In this document: in pieces, positions 62,655 through 64,000 of the stretch
Layout of the letters: each line of letters opens with the position of its first letter
How positions within the stretch are numbered: position 1 is the stretch's first letter
From: Amycolatopsis xylanica
GTDB lineage: Bacteria; Actinomycetota; Actinomycetes; Mycobacteriales; Pseudonocardiaceae
Reading direction: 5' to 3'
NCBI RefSeq assembly: GCF_900107045.1
Contig: NZ_FNON01000001.1
Span: 1-64,000 of the forward strand
Length of the DNA: 64,000 nt
Position numbers and translations under genes: made by a program
The notes under the pieces: generated by a model
What the model was told of the DNA's origin: nothing
The model's input: only the letters and a program-made list of their open reading frames with translations
Database searches by the model: none

Positions 62655-63940
62655 CGGTACTCCGAGATCCGGGGCCAGAGACCGGCGAAGGTGGCCGCGG
62701 CGGCGAGCACCATCAGCACGACGAGCGCGCCCGCGACCCCGGCCAGCGCCGACCTGGAGTCCTTGATGGACATTCGGACGTCCTCGGTCGCGGTCGCGGC
62801 CACCTTGCCGAGCGCGTCGTCGAGGCCCGCGGCGAAGGTCTGCTTCTCGTTGGCGGCCGGTTTCGTGATGGCCGCGGCGGCTTCGCCATAGGTGACGGCA
62901 CCCTTGCCCGCGAACGAGGTGTGCGCGTCACGCCAGCCGGTGAGCGACTTCCGCGCGTCGGACAGCGTCGCGTACTGGCCGTGGCCCGCCGGGGAATCCT
63001 GGGCTTCGCGCACCAGCTCGCCGATGTCGTCGAGTGCCTTGCTCAGCCGCTCGTGGTCGCCCAGCTGCGGGAAGATCAGGCTGCGTGCCTCGTCGCCGTC
63101 GGCGCTGCGGCCCTGCGCGCGTGCGTCGGCGACCGGCGAGATCACCTGCCGGGTCTCGTCGAGCGCGTCCGCGCTGTGCGAGGCGGCGACCAGCGACGCG
63201 ACGGCGAGCCAGCCGAAGGCGGCGACCGTGAGCACGGTGGCCGCCGCCATGCCGATGTTGAAGCGGCGCCGCGTGCGCCTGGCGACATAACGCTGGCAGT
63301 ACACCAGCACCGCGACCGCGAGCAGGCCCGCGAGCGTGGCGGCCCAGGGGAAGTCGTCGACCTCGTCCTGCGCCGCGGTGATCGCCTTCGTTTCGGCGTC
63401 GCGGACGGCGGTGGCCGCGGTCAGCATGGTGCCGCGCACGAACGCGGTCGCCTCGGTGAGGTAGGAGGTGCCGAGCGGGCGTGCCTGCTTGGCGTAGACC
63501 CAGCCCGCTTCGACCAGGCCGACGTAGACCGGGATCGAGTCCGTCAGCTCGGCCAGTTTCTGCGCGGTCACCCCGGTCGGCGCGGTGCGCGTGGCGAACC
63601 CGAGCGCGGCCGTCGCGGCGGCGATGTCGTCACGGAAGGCTTGCTGCTGGAGCGGTTCCTCGTCCCCGCTGACCAGCATCACGTTGAGCGAGGTCGCGTC
63701 GGCGGCGGCCAGCGCGCGGTAGACCTCGAGTGCGGCGGTGGTGACCGCGGCGTGCTCGGCGCCGATCTCGTCGAGCCGGTCCGCTCGGTTGCCGACGCTC
63801 AGCACCCCGACGAGGCCGGCGAGGAACGACGAAATGACCACCGCTGCGACAATGAGCGTAAGCCGACCCTCCGTTCGGCGGAAATGCGCGGCGACGAGCG
63901 ATCGGAACGACGAAATGATCTTCCACCCCTCAATGCCCAC
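62651..63940 (-). CDS. glnX: GlnX-like membrane sensor
   Basis: 429 residues, start GTG 63940 (start uncertain). Four membrane helices: ~28-50 (LTLIVAAVVISSFLAGLVGV), two near 205-260, and one near the C-terminus (AGALVVLMVLAAAATFAGLW), with helical extracytoplasmic regions that resemble four-helix-bundle sensors. The gene order glnX-glnH-...-pknG matches the mycobacterial Rv0412c-Rv0410c operon. It should pass ligand status from GlnH across the membrane. First gene of the operon; the ~60 bp before it at the window edge show no clear promoter. Confidence 0.88.
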   Translation of the reverse strand: MGIEGWKIISSFRSLVAAHFRRTEGRLTLIVAAVVISSFLAGLVGVLSVGNRADRLDEIGAEHAAVTTAALEVYRALAAADATSLNVMLVSGDEEPLQQQAFRDDIAAATAALGFATRTAPTGVTAQKLAELTDSIPVYVGLVEAGWVYAKQARPLGTSYLTEATAFVRGTMLTAATAVRDAETKAITAAQDEVDDFPWAATLAGLLAVAVLVYCQRYVARRTRRRFNIGMAAATVLTVAAFGWLAVASLVAASHSADALDETRQVISPVADARAQGRSADGDEARSLIFPQLGDHERLSKALDDIGELVREAQDSPAGHGQYATLSDARKSLTGWRDAHTSFAGKGAVTYGEAAAAITKPAANEKQTFAAGLDDALGKVAATATEDVRMSIKDSRSALAGVAGALVVLMVLAAAATFAGLWPRISEYR

Positions 63941-64000
63941 AGTGTTCGTTCGCGACGAGCTGTGACCGTACCCCAGTCATGATTTTTTGGGGACGGCATT

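Overview
The window is about 64 kb of high-G+C (~70%) actinobacterial chromosome. Gene content, heavy use of GTG starts, stop/start overlaps and lineage-type intergenic palindromes suggest a Pseudonocardiaceae member such as Amycolatopsis (inference; no search was run).

Layout. (1) 1-600: 3' end of a 23S rRNA gene, 5S rRNA and a terminator, followed by ~980 bp of non-coding repeats including a long tandem/inverted array and a G-quadruplex motif. (2) 1.6-19.8 kb: a core block in the order known from Mycobacterium tuberculosis Rv1691-Rv1711: TPR protein, HAD phosphatase, small protein, tlyA, nadK, recN, steA, steB, (aroA on the other strand), pyrG, ADP-ribose pyrophosphatase, xerD, parA-like, a small RHH-like protein, scpA, scpB, rluB. 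(3) 19.8-35.5 kb: accessory DNA between rluB and cmk, which are neighbours in mycobacteria: endonuclease V, a secreted Xaa-Pro peptidase, a K+/H+ antiporter pair, a DUF4267 protein, then an unfamiliar eight- to nine-gene biosynthetic operon and a TetR regulator. (4) 35.6-38.4 kb: the core block resumes with cmk, a PlsC acyltransferase and der. (5) 38.7-43.9 kb: a Pls/PosA-type membrane peptide synthetase overlapped by an M1 metallopeptidase. (6) 44.0-55.1 kb: a two-component system, TetR, a winged-helix/PD-(D/E)xK-like protein between inverted repeats, two tandem Tat-exported GH95-like glycosidases, an ORC/CDC6-like ATPase and two small secreted proteins. (7) 55.2-63.9 kb, minus strand: one tightly coupled eight-gene operon glnX-glnH-EACC1-caspase-pknG-PP2C-VWA-FHA.

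Two systems stand out. The operon at 24,997-34,864 combines an exporter, an alpha/beta-hydrolase-like protein, an ATP-grasp ligase, an adenylation-carrier didomain, a flavoprotein, a leucyl/arginyl-tRNA-protein-transferase-like GNAT, a carrier-thioesterase protein, and IspE and IspD. It lies between a DUF4267 gene and the TetR gene that probably controls it: 13-bp CTAGC...GCTAG operators with 18-bp spacing flank the insert on both sides. The minus-strand operon joins the amino-acid-sensing GlnX/GlnH/PknG module known from mycobacteria to an EACC1-caspase pair of the type seen in prokaryotic conflict systems, plus a phosphatase, a VWA protein and an FHA protein. It could therefore link nutrient sensing to a protease effector.

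At DNA level, all six tail-to-tail gene junctions carry a long palindrome from one of three families. The 11-bp palindrome TCCACWGTGGA occurs at least nine times, always inside genes and in three different reading phases, which looks like a highly iterated palindrome.
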